Below, in pieces: positions 20,676 through 33,666 of a stretch of DNA of 64,000 nucleotides; the first letter of the stretch is position 1; each line of letters starts with the position of its first letter. The stretch is from Viola odorata. Its lineage: Eukaryota > Streptophyta > Magnoliopsida > Malpighiales > Violaceae. Location: contig OY829541.1 in the NCBI GenBank assembly GCA_963691705.1, forward strand, positions 48,194,377 to 48,258,376, read 5' to 3'. A program made the position numbers and the translations under genes. Below the pieces are notes generated by a model. It had not been told where the DNA came from. It searched no databases and worked only from the letters and a program-made list of their open reading frames with translations.

Positions 20676-21572
20676 TAACCGGAGTCATCTATGATTCTAT
20701 GGGTATCATTGTTAGAAATTCGATCGGGGAATATATATATATATTTTTTAATTTACTAAAAAAAAGTGTGGGAGTTGAAATCATTACTGATTATAGTAGT
20801 AAAAAAAGAAGAAGAAGCTGATTCGTTAAAGAAAAAGAGAGAAAAATGAGGGACGCGGTTTACGTTTACGCGGTGTGGACGCGTAAAGGATGATATCATC
20901 TGACTGCCACGTCACGTGTCGGTCACTGCCGCACAATTCTGAGGCGGCCAACTAATATTTAAATTTTAAAGTAATTTTCTTAAATCTGCGCACGCATGTC
21001 CCACTACTCATCTCTACTCGTATTAGAATATTCTTATTATCTTAGTCACGGCTGCCCTTGCAATTTGATGGTTCCAATTTCCAACCAAACCAAAATTGCA
21101 TTTTTATGGATATGGGCTGGCCTGATCCTGATCCTAAGAGGGACTATGAAAGCCCATACCCTGTACGATAAAGCAGGCCCGGCCCACGTAACAGCTAGAT
21201 ACTTCCTCCATCTTTTCTCACTTTCTATGAACTGGTTAGTTCAACCATGATAAAATCTGAACTGCTGTTCATCATTAACTGGGACCTTACATCATATTCA
21301 TGTTTTTTTTGCAGGGTGATGTCCGTGGGCAGTGCAAAAACACTCGTACCCTCCAATATTGAGGTTCCGCAGTTATTTCCTTTTATAGCACAATTAATTT
21401 TTCGATTTTTTTCGTAGAAACTTATACATAAACAAGTAATTGATGGGGCAATTTTGTGATTGACTTAAAAACAAAATGCTAATTGCTTAATTACTACATC
21501 TCATATATAGATAGATACGAAACCCAAGCTCACAAGTCACAAAACAAAAGGAAAAACACTATATAAGAGAAA
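20676..21572. other. Gene-free stretch
   Basis: AT-rich with a short (AT)n run near 20733. A G-box/ABRE-like CACGTCACGTGTC occurs at about 20910-20922, but no plus-strand gene starts nearby. The last part is the 3' flank of the next gene. Confidence 0.4.
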
Positions 21573-23777
21573 TCAAAACTGTAGTCTTTTTTTACATGAT
21601 TCAAATGGTAGGGGAAGAGGTGGAGTGACTAATTTGCACCCAAATTTAAATCCGAGTACTTCATCTCCAACAAATTCTTCAATCAAGTCCCTGCAAATGT
21701 GATCTTGTAGAGCCAAACAAATTCTTCCAATCTCCCTCTTCTCCCCCCATTCAATATCCTTACACACCTCATTAACACTCTCTACCATCGCCTTGCTTGT
21801 CCATAAACTATTAGGCGAATAATAATTAGAACCTACAGTACTCTTTCCATGAATATTACCCATCAGTACTTGATCTAATGGGCTCATGACTCTATCATAG
21901 AAACACATGTTACTGATCTTCTCCTCTTCTCCTGGCTTCTTCTTTTGCTGCTGCGGCACTCGCCCGACCACTATACACATTTCTCACGTTAATTAACATA
22001 TAATAACTTTACTTAAACATAAGATTAGTTTCATAGTTCATAAGATGGCGGAAAAGACAACCTGAACCAAATCGAACCGAACTAATTTCAATTCAGTTTA
22101 GGTCGATTCGTACAGCTAAAACCAAATCAAATGAGGGAAACAGAATGGACCATTAACCATAACCACAATGTCAGTATGTAGGTAGTGTTCTGACTTCTGA
22201 GATAGATGTCGGTCTTTTTTCCCCTATGCAAAGTAATTTATTACTTAGGTTAATATTTTTATTCTTCAATTTTTGAATAGAGAAGAGAATGATTCTGTCC
22301 CCCACTCTAAATAACGGTTATGATGTTTCTTTTTTTACAGAAGATGGTATGATTGTTCTTTTCTTTTCTTTGCAGAAGAAGATGCCATGATGATCGTTAA
22401 GGTGGAAATGGAATCCAAAACGGGGCAGTGCAGTGCATGTGCTGCTGCTATACTTACGACCACTTTTACTTTTCAACGGAAAAAGTCACAGTCTCCGGTC
22501 GTTTAAGGCTGTCATCATCCCACCATAAATCACGAACGTCATTTTCTTAGGATAAAAGTGTAAAAATATTTTTTATCCTTTACAGTTTATTATTTGCTAT
22601 TTTATTATAAACAATGATATTTTTTATAAGATAAATTTTAAGTTTAAATCTCCTAGTTTAGATTTTCATCTACTAAAGAACTGCGATTTGTGTTTATAGA
22701 GGATTCCGTAAACAGTGTATCAAAACATAAATACTAAATAGTGCAATGAAGAAAAGGTAAATAAATGTAGAGAGAAAAACTAACCATTGGCAATTTGACG
22801 CGTCGAACGACATGTCACGTGATGAATCGCAGACGACGCCGTAGAGAACTGCATATCGTCGCTTTTAATAGCTCCGGATGTGTTATTATTTTGATTATTA
22901 CTATCATAATCGTCATCATTAGCGGCAACGCTACTCTTCACCACCTCAATAATCTTCTTTAGAGTCTTCAAGTCCTCATCGCATTTCTCCAATGCTCCTA
23001 ACAGCCTCCGCCTCTTCTCCGCAACTTCTGTCGCCGGGTCCACCGCCGTCGAACCTCCTTCGGGGATCCCATGATCATTCATTCCCACCGGTGGACTCGC
23101 GCGTCGCATGTCCGGCGGCAGCGTTGGGCTTCTGGGCAGGCCGCAGGAGGTCTTGATCACTGGGTCATGTTTGGCGGAAACGACTCCGTTTTGTGGCTTC
23201 TGTTGTTGCAAAGGAGAAGCAGTTTGTTTTGGATTTGTTGTGGAGGCGAGCACGGTTTTGGCAATATTCCTTTCCTGGTTTTTCCCTGCAGGATCAAATT
23301 TAATCAAATTAGTAATTAATTAATTCCATCATTATAACAAACTAATTAATTAATTTCCATCAACATTTATGAAAACTGAAAAGAGACTGAATGTTGAACT
23401 CTTAAAACAACCCGAACATGTTCAAATGAGAATAGTCTTATAACGGAATGAGAGTATATTAATGGATCCGGAGACGTAACGAGTAAAATTTTGATAACGT
23501 TATAATATTACTTTTAAAACAAATGAAGAGATATTAGATTTATTAAAAGGAGACTATGGTAAAATTAATTGGATGAGTTGAATAAAAAAATTGACCCAAG
23601 AAATGAAGTGGTTAGCTAACCGGAGGTGAGGAATCTGCGGCGGCGATTGTGGTAGTTGTAGACAAGGCGGAAGAGGGCAGACATGCAGCCAATTCGTTTG
23701 GCGCGCAACTTTTCCGGTGCCGGAGAGGTTTGATCACGGCGGGATGAGGATGACGGCAAAGAATCTTCCAGCTTCAT
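21573..23777 (-). CDS. Three-exon protein with DUF4378-like C-terminus (351 aa)
   Basis: Exons are 23777-23621, 23285-22785 and 21970-21573. Splice phases agree (1/1 and 1/1) and the sum is 352 codons. The N-terminus is Ser-rich and then basic (RAKRIGCMSALFRLVYNYHN), resembling the short GCMS-L-F motif of LONGIFOLIA/TRM-type proteins. The middle is low complexity with a possible coiled coil (EVAEKRRRLLGALEKCDEDL) and an Asn-rich run. The C-terminus (WGEKREIGRICLALQDHICR then DLIEEFVGDE) resembles the end of DUF4378. TRM/LONGIFOLIA relatives work with microtubules and cell shape; whether this protein does is inference. No disruption seen. Confidence 0.7.
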
Positions 23778-24289
23778 TCTTAATCAAAGAGTGAGGGAGT
23801 GACTGAGGGAGGGAGGGAAGGAGGAAGGAAGGAGTGGGAGGAGTAGTGTAAGAGGAAGTGGTCCATTTTATTCTTCCTATGAGATAAACAGTAATCAATT
23901 TTGGTCAGCCAAAAGAGATGTGGTCTTCCAAATCCCAAAAGTAACAACACCCCTCCAACCTAATGAAAAACAAAAATTGGATCTTTTCTTCCCTTTTTAC
24001 TTCCAATCTTTTTCCCTTTTCCTTTTTCTTGTTTTTTTCTCTAAAATAAATAAATAATTGTGTAAAAGTATAAACGAGCCGGGTATTAGATGAATTGCAA
24101 GTCAGGAGATTCAAATTTAATTCTTCTATGTATAGAGGAAGTATCACAGAGCTACTAGCTAAATTTTCAATTTCAATCCTTCATTGTTTATTTTCTTTTT
24201 TGGATTTTACCCATTTAGTGTCCGTGCACAATGAACCGATTAATTTGAATTCGAGGTTTGTGACTTGTGAGACCATCTCTTATTAAATA
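23778..24289. other. Promoter region of the DUF4378-like gene and gene-free sequence
   Basis: A GAGGGAGG/GGAAGGA purine run at about 23795-23850 lies in the presumed 5' leader (CT-rich on the coding strand). The rest is AT-rich with nothing recognised. Confidence 0.4.
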
Positions 24290-24549
24290 CTCCCTCCGGT
24301 GCAAAATAAACGACGTTTTTCTACGGATTCTTACTGTTTATATTACTTGTCATTTTATCTTTTTCGAAACCAATATTTTGTGCAAATGACAATTTTTATT
24401 TTATGCATCAATCCAATTTGATGATGGTGTTTTAATTTAAGTGAAAATTAGGAGTAAAAATGAAACAATATGAAATAAAATAAGATCAAAGATCATGGTG
24501 AAATGATTTTTTACTATCCTAAAGAGTCATTTATTTTGCACCGAGGGAG
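24290..24549. mobile_element. Stowaway-type MITE (260 bp)
   Basis: Termini CTCCCTCCGGTGCAAAATAA and, inverted, CTCCCTCGGTGCAAAATAAA form perfect inverted repeats bar one gap. The element is flanked by TA at 24288-24289 and 24550-24551. It shares the terminal heptamer with the MITE at 20375, but the interior differs. Confidence 0.92.
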
Positions 24550-24570
24550 TACAATGTATAATTGGTTAAT

Positions 24571-26410
24571 GTGAGCTTTTATTTCCACACCCAATTAGTT
24601 TATTTCCACGTCAAAATAGTTAAAAAGAAGTTATATTATTATATTCTCATATCTTCTCAATTTCTCTTATCAAATTCTCTTGATATGATAACTTTCATAT
24701 CTATTATAATTTATTTTTGGGATCAACCATTTTTTTTTTCTTTTTGCTTTTCCTTTTTAAACAATTATTTGAGAAAAAAAATTATTTGATATCCAATTTT
24801 TTGTCTAGTGTAAAATTTACCCAAATATTTTTATCCTTAATAACTTGACACCCAACTTTTATTCTGTTACATAATGGTGATAAAGTATCAGCAGAGACTC
24901 AGTTTCAAAGAGTTATTACACCCCACGGTCCCACTTATTTGTCATTTTATTTTAATCAGTCCCAAATATTTTCTTTCTATTTTTATCGACCCCAAACGTT
25001 ATATCCGTTAGTTCAATACAATCCCAACTATAAAAAAATTAACGGAGACAAACTCCGTTAAATTTTATTATTTTCATAATTTTTTCTGACAATCGGGTCC
25101 CATACGTCAAAAATATTTTAAAAAAATAAAGGAATTAAGAAAAATCTAATAAAATAGGAAAATATTTTAAAAAAATATAGAAAATTAAGAAAAATCTAAT
25201 AAAATAGCAAACATATTTTTAAAAAATATAGAAAAAATATTATAAAAAAATCTAAGAAAATAGAAAAAAATATCAAAAATTAAGAAAAAACTTATAAAAT
25301 AGGAAAAGTATTTTAAAAATTTTAAAAATTTAAAAAACACATGTAAAGCTTGATAATTCATTTCAAAATTAAAGAAAACCAGAAAATTATAAGAAATATG
25401 AAAATGTAAAAAAAATCATAAAATTGTAAAAATTTAAAGACATCTTCGTAATATGATAACAACTAATAGAATATTTCTTTCTGCATCCCACAATGTGATA
25501 ACACACTAATAATGATAGCACACTAAATAATTTTCATACTTATAATTTCAAAAATAATCAAACTACACAAATGGTGGAGCCAACATATCATAAAAATTAG
25601 ACTTTTAGCCATTTAAATTTTAACATTTTAACATTTTTATATTTGTTTTAATTTTCTAGTTTTCTTTAATGCCGAAATGAATTATCAAATTTTACATGTA
25701 TTTTATTTTTTAATTTTTCTAATTTTCAAAATATTTTTCCTATTTGATTCGATTTTTCCTATTTTTCTATATTTTTTAAAATATGTTTCCTGTTTTATTA
25801 GATTTTTATTAATTTCCTATATTTTTTAAATTATTTTTCCTATTTTATTAGATTTTTAAAAATATTTTTCCTATTTTATTAAAATTTTCTTAATTCCTAT
25901 ACTTTTTAAAAATATTTTTTGACATGTGGGACCCGATTGTTAGAAAAATTATTAAAATAATAAAATCTAACGGAATTTATCTCCGTTAACGGTTTTTTTT
26001 ACAGTTGGGACTATATTGAACTAACGGATAAAACGTTTAGGACTGATAAAATTAGAAAAAAATGTTTGGGCTTGATTAAAATAAAATGATAAATATTTGA
26101 AACCGTGGGGTGTATTAACCCTTCGAAACTGAGTTTCTTCTGGTACTTTATCATCGTTGTGTAATATAATAAAAGGTAGGTGTCAAGTTATTAAGGATAA
26201 AAAATTTGACGTAAATTTTAGACTGGATAAAAAATTGGTCATGAAATAGACTTTTTCTCAAATAATTGTTTAAAAAGAAAAAAAGAAAAGAAAAAATTGA
26301 CTGATCAAAAAATATATTGTAGAAAATTATCATATCAAGAGAATTTGATAAAAGAAATTGAAGATATGAGATCGTAATAGCATAATTTCTTTTTAATGTG
26401 AAAATAAATG
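24571..26410. mobile_element. Long AT-rich foldback element, copy 1
   Basis: The left arm (24571 to about 25440) is the inverse of the right arm (about 25615-26410). Matching landmarks are CTTAATAACTTGACACCCAA/GGTGTCAAGTTATTAAGG, GATAAAGTATCAGCAGAGAC/TCTTCTGGTACTTTATC, GTCCCATACGTCA/GACATGTGGGAC and CCGTTAGTTCAATA/TATTGAACTAACGG. The inner arms consist of repeated TCTAATAAAATAGGAAAATA units. No coding capacity. Long inverted arms with a short loop point to a foldback or long-TIR non-autonomous DNA transposon. The right end lacks about 24 bp relative to copy 2, and no clean target duplication was seen. Confidence 0.8.
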
Positions 26411-27027
26411 TTTCTTTTTTTTAAATATGCGGATTATATACGTGCAAATCAATGCTATTTTTTTTTTAAATTGAAAATAATACTAATAGATGAACCAGTA
26501 ATTATAATTATTAATAATAATTATAATACTCATAGATGAAGAAAGTGAGCATTGGAGTACTAGGATGATGTATCCAAATTATTTGGGAAATAATCTAATA
26601 AACTTATAAACTTTAATATCAAAAATAGAAATGAAATTTTCCCAAATAATTAGAAACTTACACTTTATGTCAACTTATTAAATTTTTGATAAAAATATAA
26701 AAACTAAATTATATTTTAAATCAAATACTAGTATTTATACTTATATATAAGTATATTATACTCCAAATTTATAAAGAAAAATGGAAAAAGGAAAAAAAGA
26801 AAAGAATTATAATAGCAAAAGTAACCCCATAGAATCAGTTTTAGTCTTTTACCCCGGCCCGTCAGTTACAAAATCTTCAAATTACAAAACCACCGGTTTA
26901 CCGCAGCCACTAATCAGCTACAAAAATGTTTTCCTTATTTGTTCTTCAAATGCCTGTAATCAGCTACAAATACAGTGCGGAGAACCCAAGAACTATGAGA
27001 GCTTTTGCATGGTACGTGTTTGATTAA
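26411..27027. other. AT-rich gene-free stretch, promoter side of the F-box pseudogene
   Basis: No recognisable feature apart from AT-rich simple sequence. An 80-codon plus ORF at 26781-27023 has no family resemblance. Confidence 0.4.
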
Positions 27028-28520
27028 ATGCCCAAGAGAGTTTTTTGAGATTAGATAGCAATCACTAACGATATTATCCGCACATTCTGTCCCTTATGGA
27101 GACCGAGAATGCTGTTCAAACCTCAGTCGTTGCAGGAAGTTCCTGCGTCATGTGCTACAGAAAGGGGATGGTGGCACTGCTGTCCATACGTTTCACATCT
27201 TTTACAAGGGATCAGATGTGCAGCTCATGACTAGAATTATCAACTACCTAAAATCCCACAACGTCAAAACCCTGACTTTTAAGATTGATTTGTGTGGAAG
27301 ACCCTCCCCGGTCAAATTTCTCTAGTGTCAAACACTCGAAACCCTTTTATTCAATCGCCTTGCATTCGAGGCACCGATTAGTTTCTTGAAACTCACCTCA
27401 TTGTATTTGCAAGGGTGCTCATTTTATATCTGCTCTGATGTTTTCTCATCTTGCCCTAATTTGAAAGTCCTTACTTTACTGAATTGTACTGCAAAAAAAT
27501 TGAGGGTTTTCAAGATTTCAGGTCCTCAACTGCTCAACTTAACTGTTGAGGGGTTGAGGTGCTGTCAGGATATCGGCCAGGAGGATGATCTGTCAGGTGG
27601 AAATTTCTACTCCAAAGCTAATATTTTTCAAATACAGAAACTTGGCCATCACAGAGTTCGCTTCTGTCATCCTTCCTTCTCTGCAACATGCAGATCTTGG
27701 AATAGTCTTTCCCGACGTAACAACAATGTCGATTGAAAGCAAGCGGAAGGCTTTTGCCTACTTGCTGAACATCTTTGGTGGCATTTCCAACGCATCGTAT
27801 CTAACTCTGAACTCTTTTACTGTTAAGGTTGGTAAAATACTCAACTAAATAATCTATTTTCCTTTTTTGGGAATTTTGTTGGAGATCATAGTTCTTCAGA
27901 ATCAGGCAACTATTGTTCGTTAAACTTGTCGGTTTCTATCCTCATTTTACGTGTCTGATATAGCTAGCTACATAAATTTGTTTTTGACCAATGTGAGGAT
28001 TCTCATTGTTTAATCATAGAGTGTTGAAATTAAATATGTAGAATAACTTTCTAATCATGTAGTAAGATCGCAGGTTTTCAGGTTCAATTATTCATCAAAT
28101 TTCATTATTCTACCTTCTATGTCACTTTGCATGATTAATTCTATAGTTGATTTAAGTCTCTACACTTGGATGTGGCATTTACATGCTGCTAGTGTCATCC
28201 TTCTTCCACTCCCGTGCTTTGTAAGGTCTGTGGCGACTAATAGATTCAGTAAATTGATGCATCCCTCTTAATTTCTTCAGTAAACTTGCTAATTATACCG
28301 ACAAAACTTCTTTTATTGTGCAATTCCAGAAGCTAATTCGTTCATCTAATGTTTAACTTTGGTTTTATGTGGCCAGGCATTAGCTTCATTTCCTGAACTC
28401 GCAAATCAACCTTCTCCGTTTAGAAGGTTAACCTATTGGATACTGACAAAAGGACTTGATGAGCCTTCCATTGAGATACCTCAAATGGTCTTGAATTTCT
28501 TCCATCCTCATCACTCATGA
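27028..28520 (+). pseudogene. F-box/LRR (FBD-type) gene, decayed
   Basis: Two exons with a conserved intron position: 27028-27827 and 28377-28520 (donor AAG/GTTGG, acceptor CCAG/GC). Homologous segments include a degenerate F-box (TNDIIR, then SLMETENAVQTSVVAG in another frame), leucine-rich repeats (FKIDLCGRPSPVKFL, LKLTSLYLQGCSF, CPNLKVLTLLNCTAKKL), and the typical exon-2 end (FPELANQPSPFRRLTYWILT, then LDEPSIEIPQMVLNFF). It has stops just after MPKRVF and at 27323-27325, and frameshifts in the F-box region and near 27610. F-box proteins are substrate receptors of SCF ubiquitin ligases; this copy cannot make one. Confidence 0.85.
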
Positions 28521-29526
28521 CCGACTTGTCAATTTTGGCAGATCATTAACTGTCCTGATTAAGTTGCCCAAAGGTGTTAACTTGCTTATATTTATCGACT
28601 TACAGTACAATTTAATGGTAATTTTTAGCTTAATTTCTCTATCCAACTTGAGCTGTCTTGTGAGAGTTGGAAGGTGTCATCTATGTTTGCAGTGTAGCCA
28701 TTGCTTGCGTTTTGGCTCCTAAACTGTTTCAGGACATTTAGCATCTTCCTAAGCAGATCTTGTATTCAGGCTAGTTTTAATACGTACATGACTTTTATTC
28801 GTATAATTTATGTCTGGGAATGCATAAGATCACCTTTAGTAGCATGTGAACCTTCTTTCTTTTAGTGCCATTATGATTCTCCTGGCCAATTATTTGGATG
28901 CTGTTACCACTTCCTATCCTGTAACTGGTATGAAAATTGCCATTGTTAGTTCAATTACCATTGATTAGGACATGCGCACATTGTGCATTTTCCCAATTCA
29001 GAACTTGAATTAATTCACTGTTCGCTCTTGTCAGTATCCCAAAGTTAATTTCAAGTGCAAATAGGTGACAATAGATGATTTGTTAGCATATTTACCTGAT
29101 AAGTTTCTCATTTATATTATGTTTTCTTTTGCAGTTCTTTGTTGTGTGATGAACCTGAAGCTTGGTTGGCATCTGTAGCTGTTACTAAATTTTGGTTTTG
29201 CATGTCTGGTCGATGTTCGCGTTGCGTAGGCCGGTCATCACTTTCAGTTAATGTTGTTCCTCTGCGTTTGTACATCCCTACCGGCAGGCAGGGTGGCATG
29301 TTTGCATCGTTTTCTTTCCCTTTTTGTTTGTTTTTTCTGGATTTTCGGAACGATTAACAAAAGGGACATATTGAATCAATTTTCACAACTTTGATGTAAT
29401 ATCCAAAAGCTTTATGCCATCTACAATTACATGAATGAACTAGAGGCAAAGAAGCTGCTTCACCAATTTGTCCAGATTCTTAGAAGAAGATCCATTTGGA
29501 CCTGCTGCCTCCTCTGCTAATTTCTG
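28521..29526. other. Gene-free stretch after the F-box pseudogene
   Basis: Intron- or UTR-like AT-rich DNA. A plus ORF at 29139-29357 (CRACRL-like Cys/Arg-rich) shows no family resemblance and no supporting splice context. Nothing else supported. Confidence 0.4.
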
Positions 29527-30655
29527 ATAAAACAATAAATGGCGTTGAATAGATAATTAAAAATTCTAACCACAAAGAGTAAGTAGAATAACAAAACACA
29601 GAAATTATAGTGGTTCCAATTCATAATCTGAATTATACTTCACTACCTAAAAGCTTCACCTTTAGGATTTTCTAACGCAATTCACTTTTGCTATTATTTC
29701 GAACTTTTCTTGGTTCAGCTATCAACCTTACACTATCTAGTTTTTACGGGCTCAACCACAATATAAACGCAATCCTCTTTCAAGGTAAGAAATGCAACAA
29801 CCTAGTTTTTTTGCGCGGGACAATAACTCTACTCAATAACCCAAAAGTATTCGGTACACTTTTTAAACCTTCACAAATTGTAAATAATAGAATGCAATAA
29901 AGAATTGGTGTACAAATGAATAAATATATGATTCAATACCAATACCAATAAATGATCAATGTTACCTCAAGAACAAAGCGATTCAAACTCGATTTGCATG
30001 ACGCAAAGGTGATCGAAAACTGAATATGAATGAATGCGTCGTAAAACTTGATTTTGAGAGTTGGTAGATGACAATATGTATTTTGAACTTTGTATTAGCT
30101 TTCTTATCTTCACAAATTCATGTTAGATGAGTATTTATATGATCAAAACGTTTGCAGTTCGTTTCTAGTTGTTGTAGCAAAAAACTAGCCGTGTTATGTT
30201 TTTGAAAAACTAGCCGTTAAAAGTTGTCTGTTTCTTAATGGCATGTCGTTAAGCCCTTAACGGTATGCCATTAATCTTTGGAAAAAAATAGACAACCTTC
30301 AAACCCTTAACGGTATGTAGTTAATTTCTGGAAAAAATTGCGCAAAACCTTATGTCGTTAATCTCTAGAAAAAAAAATTATTTTGCTTACATCGTTAACC
30401 GTATACCGTTAGCCGTTAAGGTATTTTCTCAAATTTTTTTTTTTTTCAAAGCTTATTTTTGCGTAAAACGTTTTGACACTTTTTCTTGAGGTATAATTGA
30501 ACATAGATTAAGTGCTAGATAAAATCATACTTACATGTGTACGCTCTAATGTACACTTCATCTTGAGCTTGCGATAATTGAATTGTTGTTCTTGTTTGTC
30601 TTGATCGCAAAGCTACAAACACAGTTTAACTTAAAATTGCATTAGTATGATAATT
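29527..30655. repeat. Candidate solo LTR (Copia-like), borders uncertain
   Basis: The left part contains AACACAGAAATTATAGTGGT, reminiscent of Copia-type LTR starts in plants. At 30230-30430 short repeats of CTTAACGGTATGCCATTAA-type sequence follow. No reading frame and no second copy in the window. It may instead be ordinary intergenic repeat DNA. Confidence 0.25.
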
Positions 30656-31415
30656 AATTTGTGTCTTAAATAATCAAAATAGGATTAATATTCGGGAGCC
30701 TTTATTTCCACACCAAAGTAGTTAAGAAGAAATTATCTTATTATGTTCTCATATCTTCTCAATTTCTCTTATCAAATTCTCTTAATATGATAACTTTCAT
30801 ATCTGTTACAATTTATTTTTGGGATCAACTACTTTTCTTTTTCTTTTTCTTTTCTTTAAACAATTATTTGAGAAAAAGTTTATTTATTATCCAATTTTTT
30901 TCCCTAGTGTAAAATTTACTCCTAATTTTTATCCTTAATAACTTGACAACCAACTTTTATTCTATTACACATTGGTGATAAAGTACCAGCAGAGACTCAG
31001 TTTCGAATGGTTAATACCAGTGTTATCAGAACGGGACCGGACAGCGAACCGTTTTAGAAAATTTGGTGGTTGAACCGGGTTCGACCGGATTGTAGATGCT
31101 GGTCCGTCTGGAACCGTTCACACATTAAACCGGTCAATTTTAGACGATAAAACCGGATTAAACCGGATTGAACCGGCTGGTTTTTTTACTGTAGCATTTT
31201 ATAATATATCAAAATAACGTATATCAAGTAGATCAAAATCAAAAGTTGAAAATAAAGAAACTATCTAATATTAAAATAACACTTAAATATTCAAATTACA
31301 AAATAATAATTTACTAATTTACTAATTTACATAATAATTTACTAATTTATTAATTTACAAACTATAAACTATAAACCTTAAACTCCATAAACGAATTAAT
31401 TTACATAGTATAAAC

Positions 31416-33005
31416 CCTAGTTATCAGAACCGGACCAGACCGGCTGGTTCAACCGGCCATTTTCACCTTTCCGGTCTGATTCAGCTTTCGGACCGGACTT
31501 GCCTCTAATCCGGGTCGGACCGGACGAACCGGCCGGTTTTTTATAAACCGGCGAACCGACCGGTTTTCTACCAAACTGTCCGGTTTGATGACTTACCAAA
31601 ACGACACCGTTCTTCTTCACTTAAATTTCCTCTTCTCTTTCGCGAATTCCTTTCTTTTCCCTGTGTTTTAATTTTCTTTCTTTCACAGCAACAAGCAACA
31701 ACCAAAAACCAAAAAGTCCAAACCCTAAAGCGGCGAACGGCCACGGCGACAGGCGGCGAGAGGCTGCAACGAGGGAGAAGAAGTGTCTGAAGAGGCTTTT
31801 GGCTTGGGAGAAGAAAACGAAGTTTCAGGAGGAAATTGCAGATGAGAAAGAGAAGATCAAGGAGTTGCAACGTTGTTTGACTAAGGTTGAGCAGGGACAA
31901 AAAGAAACTGAGGTGTGTTATATTATCTGTGTGTGTGTGTGCGCATATGTTTATAGATATTCCTATACATCTACCTATAACCACACATGTACTCATAATC
32001 AGGATTCCATGCTTTCATTGTCGCCCGACTTTTCTGTCACTGTAAAGAAATAATTTGAGGATCGGCAGTGGTTTTAATTAATTCATTCACTTACTTCCTT
32101 TCCCTACCTCAATTCTTTGCTGACATCAGCAAAAATTACCAGCATAATAGAAAGCCAGGTAATGTTATTAGAGGTTAGATGTCCTGTATTTAGTATCTTG
32201 GTTTACCTAAAGCCTGAGGGAATAGACTGGCAAGGTAGTTTGAACCTTGAAGATGAGTTTCTCCCTAACCAGGACTAACACGAGCTTTTCCATGCTCACT
32301 GGTGTCATTTGAATAACATTGATCTTTCAATAGCGGTTGATATTTAAGATATGTTGGGATTTCCTTTTTACTTTCTTAGAAAGATTAGCAGTAAACATTT
32401 TAATGGTATAAATAGGTTATATTTCAAGTCAGTTATGTTTTTATATCATTCTATACAAATTTAATAATTCTTACAGATCATTAATTCACATTTCCTTGTT
32501 TTTTATTGAATTAATTATATGATTTATAATTAGAAAAAGTTTAAGGTTGTTGGTTTCTAGTTCTAAAATTAATAAATTACAGTTTAATTATACTATGTAA
32601 ATTAAATCGTTTCTAGAATTACATGGATAGAAATGCAAGTTTTTTGAAATTACAGTTTAATTATACTATGATAATTAAGTGTGTATGAATATTTAAGTGT
32701 GTTTAAATGTTGGATTGTTTCTTTATTTTGTAATTGGAATATTTAAGTGTCATTTGAATGTTAGATAGTTTCTTTATTTTCAACTTTTGATCTACTTGAT
32801 ATACTTTATTTTGATATATTATAAAATGTTACAGTAAAAAAACCAGCCGGTTCAATCCGGTTTAATAGTCTAAGATTTACCGGTTTAATGTGTGAACGGT
32901 TCCGGACGAACCAGCAACTACAATCCGGTCGAACCCGGTTCAACCCGATTGAACCACCAAATTTTCATTTCCGGTTTACTGTCCGGTCCGATTCTGATAA
33001 CACTG
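31416..33005. mobile_element. Non-autonomous hAT element (inner copy, inverse orientation)
   Basis: It is flanked by the 8-bp duplication GTATAAAC (31408-31415 and 33006-33013). The left end CCTAGTTATCAGAACCGGAC matches the right end of the outer copy over about 200 bp. The right end, inverted (CAGTGTTATCAGAATCGGAC), matches the left end of the outer copy. So it is the same family inserted back to front, 1590 bp long. It carries a short exon-like coding stretch (31799-31912) and a (GT)n run at 31930. Confidence 0.85.
31799..31912 (+). pseudogene. Exon-like coiled-coil fragment inside the inner hAT element
   Basis: The plus-strand frame AWEKKTKFQEEIADEKEKIK, continuing ELQRCLTKVEQGQKETE, has heptad-like spacing and stops making sense at a donor-like GAG/GTGTGT. 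The upstream sequence looks like a plant 5' leader (CTCTTCTC, AAACCCTAAAGC). It may be a piece of a transposase or of a captured host gene. Family not recognised. Confidence 0.4.
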
Positions 33006-33400
33006 GTATAAACTATAAATTGTAATTTACTAATTTTAGAACTAATAACATAATAAGTTTACTAATTTACATAATAATTTACTAATTTATTAATTTACAA
33101 ACTATAAACTATAAACCTTAAACTCCATAAACGAATTAATTTACATAGTATAAACTATAAATTGTAATTTACTAATTTTAGAACTAATAACATAATAAAT
33201 TTACTAATTTACATAATAATTTACTAATTTATTAATTTACAAACTATAAACTATAAACCTTAAACTCCATAAACGAATTAATTTACATAGTATAAACTAT
33301 AAATTGTAATTTACTAATTTTAGAACTAATAACATAATAAATTTACTAATTTACATAATAATTTACTAATTTATTAATTTACAAACTATATAAACTATAA
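33006..33400. repeat. 142-bp tandem repeat of the outer hAT element
   Basis: Units begin GTATAAACTATAAATTGTAA at 33006, 33148 and 33290, the last one partial. The same unit, lacking its start, lies left of the inner element at about 31270-31407. The inner hAT thus landed inside an array of nearly four units, close to a unit boundary. Confidence 0.9.
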
Positions 33401-33666
33401 ACCTTAAACAAAAAATTCACATAAACTACAAACTATTAATTTACATAATAATTCATAATTAATTAATTTCAGGAAAAAAGTTAAATCAAACTTGTCGCCG
33501 TCGCCCCACGCTACCGCCGCCATCGCCGCTCGCCGACTGTCGACTCACTCCGCCTGACGCCTGACGCCGCTTGCCGCTCGGGTTTGGGTTGCTGCTGCAG
33601 AAACAAAGAAAGAAACAAATGGGAAGAAGGTCACGCGAAAGAGATGGAGAATTTAAGTTAAGAAGC

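Noticed and set aside
33006..33400. Centromeric-type satellite
   Set aside because: Unit length 142 bp is suggestive, but fewer than four units exist and they are confined to the hAT element.
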